Below are positions 28,701 to 36,022 of a DNA stretch of 64,000 nt, in pieces; the stretch's first letter is position 1; every line of letters begins with the position of its first letter. The position numbers and the translations under genes were made by a program. A model generated the notes under the pieces. That model did not search any database. It was not told the origin of the DNA and saw only the letters and a list, made by a program, of their open reading frames with translations. The stretch comes from Duganella rivi (GTDB lineage: Bacteria; Pseudomonadota; Gammaproteobacteria; Burkholderiales; Burkholderiaceae_D). Location: the NCBI RefSeq assembly GCF_009857435.1, contig NZ_WWCK01000008.1:278001-342000 (forward strand), in the 5' to 3' direction.

Positions 28701-29462
28701 GCGCAGCACATTGTGCTGGGTGGGCATATCGCCTACATCGCTGCGGATGCGGGCATGGTGATCGTTGATCTGAATGATCCGTTGAAGCCGCGCCACTTGG
28801 CGACGGTGCAGCTGGATGGTGCGCGCGCCTCGGCGCTGCAATTCCGCTACCTGTTCGTGACCGACAAGAGCGGTCTGCGCGTGATTGACGTAACGCTGTC
28901 GGCCAAGCCGGTGCTGCTGGCGGGCCGCGTGGCGCTGGCTGATGCGCGCAAGGTGTACGTGGCGCGGACTTACGCCTACGTGGCGGCAGGCCGCCAAGGC
29001 CTTGCCATCATCGATATTGAGAAACCGGCCGAGCCGAAGGTCTATCAGATGTTTGATGCGGACGGCCAGTTGAACGATGCGCGCGACGTTATCGTCGGCT
29101 CGACCAATGCTTCGCTGTTCGGCTACGTGGCCGACGGTGCGAACGGCTTGAAGGTATTGCAACTGACCGCACCCGATACCCAGCCGCGCTTCTACGGCTT
29201 CTCGCCTGAGCCTAAGCCGCAGCTGATCGCATGGAGCCGCACCCGCACGCCGGCGCTGGCTTTGTCGAAAGGGCTGGACCGCGACCGCGCGGTGGATGAA
29301 ACGGGCGGCCAGATCGCGGTATTCGGCCGTATCGGTTCGCGTCCGTTCAATGCCGCAGAAATGGCTAAACTGTACTTAAGGCCTGACTCGCAAGTGTGGA
29401 CTGTCAGCGATCAGGGCGTGCCCGGCGATTACGTGCCGCGCACGCAGAAAGGGAAGAAATGA
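25701..29462 (+). CDS. Decaheme cytochrome c fused to LVIVD-type beta-propeller
   Basis: A 1253-residue exported protein. A signal peptide (about 1-25) is followed by ten CXXCH motifs between about residues 58 and 780: CLSCH, CTDCH, CGACH, CTACH, CMTCH, CVDCH, CIDCH, CHSCH, CAGCH and CSDCH. From about 870 to 1160 there are repeated beta-blades of the LVIVD type (GLRVYDVAS, MVIVDLNDP, LRVIDVTLS, LAIIDIEKP). No lipobox is seen. The fusion of many hemes with a propeller suggests electron transfer to or from a large partner or surface substrate (inference). It starts 1 bp after the barrel gene and overlaps the pentaheme gene by 4 bp. Confidence 0.88.
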   Translation: MKAFKHILALALLLMAVAAVSLVSANSSAVLTLRDYIMAPAAPAAQTEKQADAKSSGCLSCHTVTDRHTMHANPGVVLGCTDCHGGNASVVGEGKPDSAAYRSALDAAHILPRNEKYWQYPSSANPQGSYAKLNQEHPAYIRFINPGDLRVARDACGACHLPIIQAQERSLMATSAMLWGGASYNNGILPYKRYILGESYTPEGAAAAIVNPLRVDNELFVHKGILDRLYPLPAWETIPPADVFRVFERGGRVISSAFPEVGLPNSSGTLQKLDEPGRPDIHQSNRGPGTGGRIAVPAINITKTRLNDPHLWFLGTNEQPGDYRSSGCTACHTIYANDRDPLHSGPYASAGNSGMTKTVDPTIPKNQSGHPIKHEFTRAIPSSQCMTCHMHQPNIFVNSFYGYTMWDYESDAPAMWPKKQKYPTDAEIRAIQARNPEEAATRGNWSDPEFLKNVSSLNPTLKDTQFADYHGHGWNFRAIYKRDRKGALLDAKGNIIDDKDPDKFKKTVHLASIHMEKGMQCVDCHFSQDAHSNGHIYGEVAAAIEVDCIDCHGSATRYPTLRTSGPAAKPGGMDMSLLKTQDGRQRFEWREGRLYQRAATDPKKEWEVSLVKDSVNPANPHYNEKAARAKLMSAGPEGQQGKWGPGVGKLAHDNDKMSCHSCHLSWTTSCAGCHLPIQANWKTERLHYEGGETRNYASYNPQVARDDMFQLGVAGPVKGSKITPVRSSSALVLSSVNSNREKIYIQQPPIAASGFSSQAFAPHYPHTERKEETKTCSDCHVSKANDNNAIMAQLLLQGTNFVNFVGYNAWIGEAGHVEAATVTEWDEPQAVKGSYLQRYAYPDWYEQHKARKMELTETHSHPTQGAASCLQLRGEYLFTAEGKGGLRVYDVASIANKGVSQRIVTAPYSPLGQNTQVPSKNATCMALPTNQPIAPTRNQGDLMRVTNQEQAFHPIYHYAAISDSQEGLILVNVDTLADGEARNNFLKRALTWNPNGLLNGAQHIVLGGHIAYIAADAGMVIVDLNDPLKPRHLATVQLDGARASALQFRYLFVTDKSGLRVIDVTLSAKPVLLAGRVALADARKVYVARTYAYVAAGRQGLAIIDIEKPAEPKVYQMFDADGQLNDARDVIVGSTNASLFGYVADGANGLKVLQLTAPDTQPRFYGFSPEPKPQLIAWSRTRTPALALSKGLDRDRAVDETGGQIAVFGRIGSRPFNAAEMAKLYLRPDSQVWTVSDQGVPGDYVPRTQKGKK

Positions 29463-30811
29463 AAAGGATGCTGTCCGCCTGCCTGATGCTGGTCTGCGGC
29501 CTGGTGTTGGCCGCTAGTTCCAGCACGTCGCCGGTGCTTCCTAACGCTTCGCCGCACCAGTCGGTGGGCACGGTTAATTGCGCCAGCAGCACTTGCCATG
29601 GCGCGGTTGCGCCGTGGACTGGCTCCAATGTGCAGCAGAACGAGTACACCACCTGGCTGCGCCTGGACAAGCATGCCAAGGCTTATGCGGTGCTGCTGAA
29701 CGCGCAGTCGCGCTCCATCGCCGCCAAGCTGGGACTTAAGCAGGGCGCGGAGAATGCGCAGGAATGCCTGGACTGTCACGCGCACAATCCAGCGCCATCG
29801 CTGCGCGGCGAACGTCACATGATTTCTGATGGCGTGGGCTGCGAGGCCTGTCACGGCCCGGCCGACAAGTGGATACGTTCGCACACCGTGCCGGGCGCCA
29901 CGCACGCGGACAATGTCGCCAAGGGCATGTACCCGACCGAAAAGCCGGTGGAGCAAGCCAAATTGTGCCTGTCCTGCCACGTGGGCGACAGTAGCCGTTT
30001 TGTCTCGCACCGCTTGATGGGTGCTGGCCATCCGCGTTTGAGCTTTGAGCTGGACACCTTCGCGCAACTCGCGCCGGCGCACTACAAGATTGATGACGAC
30101 TGGCGGCAGCGCAAGGGCGATTACGACAGCGTGCGCTTGTGGGCTATCGGCCAGGCGCTGGCGTCCAAGAACCAGCTGGATGCGCTGACCGATCCAAAGC
30201 GCGGACGCGACGGCCTGTTCCCGGAACTGGCGCTGTTCGATTGCCACGCCTGCCACCACCCGATGAGCGAGAAGAAGTGGACGCCGCGCCTTGGCGTGGG
30301 CCCGGGCCGCATGCGTCTCAACGATAGCAATCTGCTGATGCTGCGCGCGATTGTGCGCGCGACTGATCCAGCCGGTGCGAATGCCTTCAGCGATCAAGTG
30401 ACGCAGCTGCATCATGCGGTGGCGGGGAATAACGCCAGCGGCATGGCCGGCCGCAGCGCCGATCCGCTGGTGCTGGCTTCAGCCTTGTCGGCCACCATCC
30501 AGCGCGTCATCGTCAAGCTGGAACAGCAGCGCTTCACGCCGGCCGTGCAGCGCGCCGTGCTGGCTGGCTTGATCGATGAGGCCAAACGCCAGCAGTATTC
30601 CGACTACGCCGGCGCCGAGCAGGCCTACATGGCGATTTCGAGCCTGTCGTCGTCGTTGGCGAAGCAGGGCGCGCTTACCAATGTGGCGGAGATGAACCGC
30701 AAGCTGGCCGCGCTGCGCGTGTCGCTGGCGAATGAAGACGCGTTCAAGCCGGACGTCTTTGCGAACGGCCTGCAAGGGCTGTCGCGCACCATTTCACCGC
30801 AGGCGAATTAA
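29459..30811 (+). CDS. Pentaheme cytochrome, c554-like
   Basis: A 450-residue exported protein starting at the ATG that overlaps the previous stop. It has four CXXCH motifs (CLDCH, CEACH, CLSCH, CHACH) and one unusual CX4CH (CASSTCH, Cys41). The pattern CASSTCHG...TWLRLDKHAKAY...ECLDCH...GVGCEACHG...CLSCHVGD...HRLMGAGHPRL resembles cytochrome c554 and related multiheme families. The C-terminal 170 residues have no heme motif and look helical. It is probably a periplasmic or surface electron carrier of the same operon. Confidence 0.85.
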   Translation: MKRMLSACLMLVCGLVLAASSSTSPVLPNASPHQSVGTVNCASSTCHGAVAPWTGSNVQQNEYTTWLRLDKHAKAYAVLLNAQSRSIAAKLGLKQGAENAQECLDCHAHNPAPSLRGERHMISDGVGCEACHGPADKWIRSHTVPGATHADNVAKGMYPTEKPVEQAKLCLSCHVGDSSRFVSHRLMGAGHPRLSFELDTFAQLAPAHYKIDDDWRQRKGDYDSVRLWAIGQALASKNQLDALTDPKRGRDGLFPELALFDCHACHHPMSEKKWTPRLGVGPGRMRLNDSNLLMLRAIVRATDPAGANAFSDQVTQLHHAVAGNNASGMAGRSADPLVLASALSATIQRVIVKLEQQRFTPAVQRAVLAGLIDEAKRQQYSDYAGAEQAYMAISSLSSSLAKQGALTNVAEMNRKLAALRVSLANEDAFKPDVFANGLQGLSRTISPQAN

Positions 30812-30813
30812 TC

Positions 30814-33240
30814 ATGGACGCTACTGAACTGTACGAGATCGTTATCGTCGGCTCCGGGCCGGCCGGCTTGTCCGCCGCCGCCCGCGCCAAGGCGCTGGGC
30901 GTGCGTCACGTGCTGCTGGAATCGCAGCCGCACCTGTCGGACACCATCTACCAGTACCAGAAGGGCAAGCACGTGATGGCCGAACCGGGCATCCTGCCGC
31001 TGCGCAGCGACCTGAGTTTCAGCGCCGGCAAGCGCGAGGCGCTGCTGTCGGCGTGGAGTCAGGAGATGGGGCAGCAGAACGTCAACGTGGCGCACGGCCA
31101 GCGCGTGAGCGCCATCGTACGCGATGCTGACAGCGGCATCTTCACGCTGACCAGTGAAGGCGCAGGCGGCAAGAGTACGTGGCAATCGCGCACCGTGATT
31201 CTTGCCATTGGCCTGCAAGGGAATATCCGCAAGCTCGGCGTGCCCGGCGAAGACCTGCCGGGCGTGCAGTACACCCTTTCCGATCCTGACGAGTATTCCG
31301 GCGAGACCATCGTGGTAGTCGGCGCGGGCGATGCCGGCATCGAGAATGCGCTGGCGCTGGCCGAGAAGAATACGGTCTACATTCTGAATCGGCAGGAAGA
31401 ATTCGCAACCTGTAAAGAAGGTAACCGCGTGCTGATTACGGCTGCGGAAAAGAGCGGCAAGATCAAGGTGCGCTACAGCGCTACGACTAAGCACATCGAG
31501 CGTGCCGACGACACACCGCTGCTGTTTGTCTTCACCGGTAAGCACGGTGAAGAATCGGTACACGCGCATCGCGTGATCGCCCGTCTCGGCGCAACGCCGC
31601 CGCGCAAACTGATTGAGAGTTTCGGCGTGGTGTTCCCGAATGCGAATCCGGCGTCCACGCCGGCGCTGTCGGATACCTACGAATCCAACGTGCCGGGCCT
31701 GTACATTGTTGGCGCGCTAGGGGGCTATCCGCTGATCAAGCAGGCCATGAACCAAGGCTATGAGGTGGTGCAGACCATTGTCGGCAAGCCGGTGCAGCCT
31801 GCCGATGAATCGCTGCTGCGCGAGAAGCTGCATCCTTGGCGTACCGGTATGCAGGTGTCGCAAGTGATCGAGGAAATCAAGGGCAGCGTGCCGCTGTTCG
31901 CCCAAGTGACTACCTTGCAGCTGCGCGAGTTCATGCTCGAATCGACTTTGCTCACGCCGCGCCAAGGCGACATCGTTTTCCGCAAGTTCGACTACACCAA
32001 CACGTTCTATTCCATTTTGGAAGGCACGGTGGAGATTGAGTTGACCGGCAATGACGGCAAGGTGCGTAATATCAAACTCGATAAGGGCCAGTACTTTGGC
32101 GAGATGGGTTTGATTTCGGGCCGCCGCCGTACCGCCACCATTCGCGCCGGCGAGAACTGCGTGCTGATGGAAACGCCGCGCCGCACCATGCTGAAGCTGA
32201 TCGCCTCGGTGGACGATGTGCGCAAGCGCATGGACATGGTCTTCGTGCGCAACGCAATCTACAACTACCTTGGCAATATGCTGTCGCGCACCGCCATCGA
32301 TGCGCTGGTGGCGGGCGGCGTTACGGTCAAGCGCTATGAGGCCAAGCAGGCGCTGTTCAAGGAAGGCGATGAGCCGGACGGCATGTACCTGATTCGCCGT
32401 GGCTCGGTGACGGTGTCGCGCCGCGATGACTCGCGCGGTGGTGAGCGTATCTTGTCTTACGTCGCCGCCGGTAACTATGTCGGCGAGATGGCGCTGCTGC
32501 GCGATGCGCCGCGCAGCGCCACGGTGACGGCCACCGTGCTGACGGAAGCGCTAGTGCTGGACGCGCAAACCGTGCGCGATCAGCTGATCGCCAATCCTAG
32601 CTGGCGCAAGTCGGTCGAAGAGCAGGTGATTTCGCGCACCGAACAAAACGTGCTGCTGGAGCATACCAAGAGCCGCGACGGCGACTTGATGCAGTTCTTG
32701 CTGGGGCAGGGCGTAGGTGAAGCGTCGGACGTTTTGCTGATCAACGAGACCATGTGCATCCAGTGTAATAACTGCGAGACCGCGTGCGCCGAAACGCATA
32801 ACGGCACCTCGCGATTGAAGCGCGCGCTGGGGCCGACCTTCGCCAACATCCACCTGCCGACTGCCTGCCGCCACTGCGAGAACCCGCACTGCATGAAGGA
32901 CTGCCCGCCGGATGCCATCGGCCGTTCGCTGCAAGGGGAAGTGTTCATCAGCGACGCCTGCATCGGCTGCGGCAATTGCGAGCGAAACTGCCCATACGGT
33001 GTGATTCAGATGGCAGTGGACAAGCCGCCGAAGCGCGGCGGCGGCTTATCGTGGTTGCTGTTCGGCCTCGGCGCCACGCCGGGCGAGCGTCAGGCCGACT
33101 ACGATCCGGCGGTGCAAAAGAAGGCCGTTAAATGCGATTTATGCAAGGATTTGAAGGGCGGGCCGTCGTGCGTACGCGCTTGTCCGACCGGCGCCGCCAT
33201 CCGCATCTCGCCAGAAAAGTTCTTTAAAAACAGCGCTTAA
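30814..33240 (+). CDS. FAD/NAD(P) oxidoreductase - two cNMP domains - 4x[4Fe-4S] ferredoxin fusion
   Basis: An 808-residue cytoplasmic protein with no signal peptide. Residues 1-320 form a thioredoxin-reductase-like two-dinucleotide-binding domain (IVIVGSGPAGLSAAARA; IVVVGAGDAGIENALALAE). Two cyclic-nucleotide-binding/CRP-like effector domains follow (about 365-470 with GQYFGEMGLISGRRRTATI; about 490-592 with GNYVGEMALLRDAPRSATV). Residues 645-808 hold a DmsB/HybA-like ferredoxin with four Cys groups: CIQCNNCETAC, CRHCENPHCMKDC, CIGCGNCERNC and CDLCKDLKGGPSCVRAC. It may feed or take electrons from the membrane part under nucleotide control (inference). It is the last gene of the operon. Confidence 0.88.
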   Translation: MDATELYEIVIVGSGPAGLSAAARAKALGVRHVLLESQPHLSDTIYQYQKGKHVMAEPGILPLRSDLSFSAGKREALLSAWSQEMGQQNVNVAHGQRVSAIVRDADSGIFTLTSEGAGGKSTWQSRTVILAIGLQGNIRKLGVPGEDLPGVQYTLSDPDEYSGETIVVVGAGDAGIENALALAEKNTVYILNRQEEFATCKEGNRVLITAAEKSGKIKVRYSATTKHIERADDTPLLFVFTGKHGEESVHAHRVIARLGATPPRKLIESFGVVFPNANPASTPALSDTYESNVPGLYIVGALGGYPLIKQAMNQGYEVVQTIVGKPVQPADESLLREKLHPWRTGMQVSQVIEEIKGSVPLFAQVTTLQLREFMLESTLLTPRQGDIVFRKFDYTNTFYSILEGTVEIELTGNDGKVRNIKLDKGQYFGEMGLISGRRRTATIRAGENCVLMETPRRTMLKLIASVDDVRKRMDMVFVRNAIYNYLGNMLSRTAIDALVAGGVTVKRYEAKQALFKEGDEPDGMYLIRRGSVTVSRRDDSRGGERILSYVAAGNYVGEMALLRDAPRSATVTATVLTEALVLDAQTVRDQLIANPSWRKSVEEQVISRTEQNVLLEHTKSRDGDLMQFLLGQGVGEASDVLLINETMCIQCNNCETACAETHNGTSRLKRALGPTFANIHLPTACRHCENPHCMKDCPPDAIGRSLQGEVFISDACIGCGNCERNCPYGVIQMAVDKPPKRGGGLSWLLFGLGATPGERQADYDPAVQKKAVKCDLCKDLKGGPSCVRACPTGAAIRISPEKFFKNSA

Positions 33241-33273
33241 CGAGGTTTTTGAGCGCTGCTCTGCGCGGATTTT

Positions 33274-33314
33274 CGTTTGATGCTAATATTTAGCATCCTA
33301 AGTATATTCAAACG
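33274..33314 (+). promoter_or_regulatory. Operator/promoter of the MarR-FUSC efflux operon
   Basis: GATGCTAA-TAT-TTAGCATC (33279-33297) is a perfect 8-bp-arm inverted repeat. It is enclosed by a second one, CGTTTGA (33274-33280) and TCAAACG (33308-33314). TTGATG (33277-33282) and TAAGTA or TATATT just downstream could be the promoter, so a bound dimer would block RNA polymerase. The site lies 26 bp before the marR start, fitting autoregulation by MarR. Confidence 0.6.
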
Positions 33315-33322
33315 AGTCCGCG

Positions 33323-33772
33323 ATGAGCAGCTACGACAAAACCCTGATGTCCCTGACCCACACGCTGATCCACGTGGCGCGCGCCTACAAGGCGGCTGCC
33401 GACGGGTTGACGGCGGATTTTGAATTGTCGCACGCCAGCGCGTGGCCGGTGCTGATGATTTCGCGCCTTGGCGACGGCGTGCGTCCGGGGCAGGTGGCGG
33501 ACGCCGTTGGCATTGAGCCGCCGTCGCTGGTGCGCATCATCGATCAACTGGTGGCGGCGGGGCTGGTGCTGCGCCAGGATGATCCGAGCGACCGCCGCGC
33601 CAAGACCCTGACCTTAACCGCCGACGGCAAGCGTGTCGCCGAGCGCCTCGAAAAAGCGCTGGCCCCATTCCGCCGCGAGCTGTTTAAAGACATGCCGCAA
33701 GCGGACGTGGAAGCCACCGTCCGCGTATTGATCAGGCTTGACCAGGTACTGGCCGAGCGCAGCGCATCATGA
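33323..33772 (+). CDS. MarR family transcriptional regulator
   Basis: A 149-residue winged-helix dimer. The recognition region reads RPGQVADAVGIEPPSLVRIIDQL and the wing reads DPSDRRAKTLTLTADG, both typical of MarR. It overlaps the FUSC gene by 4 bp and follows a strong palindrome, so it most likely represses its own efflux operon until an aromatic or phenolic ligand binds. The ligand is inferred from neighbours only. Confidence 0.92.
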   Translation: MSSYDKTLMSLTHTLIHVARAYKAAADGLTADFELSHASAWPVLMISRLGDGVRPGQVADAVGIEPPSLVRIIDQLVAAGLVLRQDDPSDRRAKTLTLTADGKRVAERLEKALAPFRRELFKDMPQADVEATVRVLIRLDQVLAERSAS

Positions 33773-35817
33773 ACGCGCCGAAGATGAGCGAGATGCTGTT
33801 CTCGCTCAAGTGCTTTACCGCTTCCATGCTGGCGCTGTACGTGTCGCTGGCTGCTGGCCTGCCGCGTCCTTTCTGGGCCATGATGACGGCCTATATCGTC
33901 GCCAGCCCGTTCTCGGGCGCGGTGCGCTCCAAGGCGCTGTTCCGCGTGTGCGGTACGCTGATCGGCTGCACCGCCACCATCGTCATGGTGCCGCGCCTGG
34001 CCAACGCACCGGAGCTGCTGTCGCTGGCATTGGCGTGCTGGGTGGGGCTGTGCTTATACATCTCGCTGCTGGATCGCACGCCGCGTTCGTATATTTTCAT
34101 GCTGGCCGGGTACACGGCAGGTTTGATCGGCTTCCCGGCGGTGACGGATCCTTCCACCATTTTCGATACCGGCTTGGCGCGCGTGGAAGAAATCACCATC
34201 GGCATTTTGTCGGCGACGGTGGTGCACTCGCTGGTGTTTCCGCAAGGCGTAGGCCCGGTGCTGCTGGGCCGCCTCGATCGCGCGATCGCGGATGCACAGC
34301 GCTGGATGGGCGACGCGCTCAAGCCCGGCGGCGACAAGGCACAAGCCTTGCACACGCGCCTTGCGCTGGCTGGAGAGATCAGCGAACTGCGCGTGATGTC
34401 GACCCATTTGCCATTCGATACCTCGCAACTGCGTTGGACGGCGGGTATGGTGCATGGCCTGCATGACCGCCTCACAGTCATGGTGCCGCTGTTGATGGCG
34501 GTGGAGGATCGCCTGAATACCCTGCGCGAAGCAGACCCTGAAAGCCTGAAGCCATGGACGACGCTGCTGGACGATATCGCCGCGTGGGTATGTGCTGGCC
34601 GTGACGCCGATCCCGCCCGCGCCGCGCAACTGCGCGCCCAATTGGCGCAGCTCACGCCGACGCTGTCCACCAACGCCGGCTGGAGCGAAATCCTGCGGTT
34701 GAATTTGGCCCAGCGATTGGACGCCTTGATTGAAGCCTGCGAAGACGGCCTTGAACTGCGCAGCAATGTCAGTAGCGTGATGGATGGCGGCGTGGCCCGC
34801 TACACGCCGCACCTGACGCCGGCCGTGCTGCATCGTGATCACGGCATGGCGTTCCGCTCGGCCTTGGCGGCGGTGGTCACTATCCTGCTGTGCTGCGCCT
34901 TTTGGATTTTCACCGCATGGCCGTCCGGCGCTGCTGCGCCGATGATGGCCGGTGTGCTGTGCTGCTTCTTCGCCACTCAGGACGACCCCGTGCCGGGCAT
35001 CCGCATGTTCTTGAAATGGACGGTGATATCGATGCCGGTTGCGGCGTTCTACATCATGTTCGTACTGCCTGCCGTGCATAGCTACGAAATGCTGGTACTG
35101 GTGCTTGCACCGGTATTCCTGATCGGCGGCGTGTTCATGCCGCGTCCTGCCACGGCGGGTAGTGCGCTGGCGTTCTTGATCGGCGTGGCAGGCACCTTGT
35201 CGCTGCAGGATACCGGCACGCTGGATATCCCGAGCTTCTTGAACAGCATGATCGCGCAGCTGTTTGGCTTTATCGCGGCCGGTGTCATCACCAGTTTGAT
35301 ACGTACCGTGGGCGGCGACTGGATGGCGCGCCGCATGCTGCGCACTGCGCGCCGCGAAGTGGCGCAGATGACGCAAGCACCATCATCCGAGCCGCTGCTG
35401 AATATATCGGCGCGCATGCTGGATCGCATCGGCCTATTGATGCCGCGCCTCGCCGTCGCGCATCCGACGCCGGAAGCGCGCGCGGTGGCGGTGGATGGCT
35501 TGCGCGAGCTGCGCGCCGGCCTGCACACCGCGCAGCTGTGCGGCTTGCAGCAACCGCTGGAGCAGGCCGGCGTGGCATTGAAGCCGCTGCTGCAAAAGCT
35601 GGGCGCCTACTTTGGCGGCAGCGAGCATCGCCACGGCCAAGCGCCGGCATCCCTGCTGGAAAAGCTGGATAGCACACTGCGCGAAGTCTGCGCAGCGGCT
35701 GCCGAGACTAGCGCCGCGGTTGCAGATGCGCGTCCTAAAGCCGCCGCCGCTCTTGCCAGCATGCGCCGCGACCTGTTCCCGCGCGCGGCCGCCTATCAAC
35801 CGGAGATTGCATCGTGA
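33769..35817 (+). CDS. FUSC family inner-membrane efflux protein
   Basis: A 682-residue protein with the AaeB/fusaric-acid-resistance layout: two sets of about five to six membrane helices (about 15-160 and 360-505), each followed by a soluble helical domain. The first helices read PRPFWAMMTAYIVASPFSGAVRSKALFRV, a familiar FUSC stretch, given here only in part as its markers PFWAMMTAY and GAVRSKALFR. Members export aromatic carboxylic acids. The next three genes supply the small inner-membrane subunit, periplasmic adaptor and outer-membrane channel. Confidence 0.92.
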   Translation: MNAPKMSEMLFSLKCFTASMLALYVSLAAGLPRPFWAMMTAYIVASPFSGAVRSKALFRVCGTLIGCTATIVMVPRLANAPELLSLALACWVGLCLYISLLDRTPRSYIFMLAGYTAGLIGFPAVTDPSTIFDTGLARVEEITIGILSATVVHSLVFPQGVGPVLLGRLDRAIADAQRWMGDALKPGGDKAQALHTRLALAGEISELRVMSTHLPFDTSQLRWTAGMVHGLHDRLTVMVPLLMAVEDRLNTLREADPESLKPWTTLLDDIAAWVCAGRDADPARAAQLRAQLAQLTPTLSTNAGWSEILRLNLAQRLDALIEACEDGLELRSNVSSVMDGGVARYTPHLTPAVLHRDHGMAFRSALAAVVTILLCCAFWIFTAWPSGAAAPMMAGVLCCFFATQDDPVPGIRMFLKWTVISMPVAAFYIMFVLPAVHSYEMLVLVLAPVFLIGGVFMPRPATAGSALAFLIGVAGTLSLQDTGTLDIPSFLNSMIAQLFGFIAAGVITSLIRTVGGDWMARRMLRTARREVAQMTQAPSSEPLLNISARMLDRIGLLMPRLAVAHPTPEARAVAVDGLRELRAGLHTAQLCGLQQPLEQAGVALKPLLQKLGAYFGGSEHRHGQAPASLLEKLDSTLREVCAAAAETSAAVADARPKAAAALASMRRDLFPRAAAYQPEIAS

Positions 35818-36020
35818 CTGCTGAATTGAGCCTGTACGGGCTATACGTACCAACCTTGCTGCTGTTGTCTATCCTCGCGCTGATTTGCACGCGCGTACTC
35901 GGACGGCTGCTGATGCGCGTTGGCTTTTACCGCATGGTATGGCATCCAGCGCTATTTGAATTTGCGCTGTTCTTCATCTTCCTGGGCAGCTTCTCTACAT
36001 TGATAACGAATCGGGGCTAA
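35814..36020 (+). CDS. DUF1656 family small membrane protein
   Basis: A 68-residue protein with two hydrophobic helices, starting with GTG that overlaps the FUSC stop. It contains ELSLYGLYVPTLLLLS and HPALFEFALFFIFLG, characteristic of the AaeX/DUF1656 family, which is almost always found between FUSC and HlyD genes. Its exact role in the pump is not known. Confidence 0.92.
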   Translation: MTAELSLYGLYVPTLLLLSILALICTRVLGRLLMRVGFYRMVWHPALFEFALFFIFLGSFSTLITNRG

Positions 36021-36022
36021 AC

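Noticed and set aside
33251..33274. Terminator after the FAD/Fe-S fusion gene
   Set aside because: The GCGC-TGCTCT-GCGC stem is only four base pairs and the T run is short; it is too weak to call.
34054..35376. A 440-codon minus-strand frame opposite the FUSC gene
   Set aside because: It has a very high His/Arg/Gln content and no hydrophobic or domain pattern, while the FUSC frame has clear membrane helices and operon overlaps.
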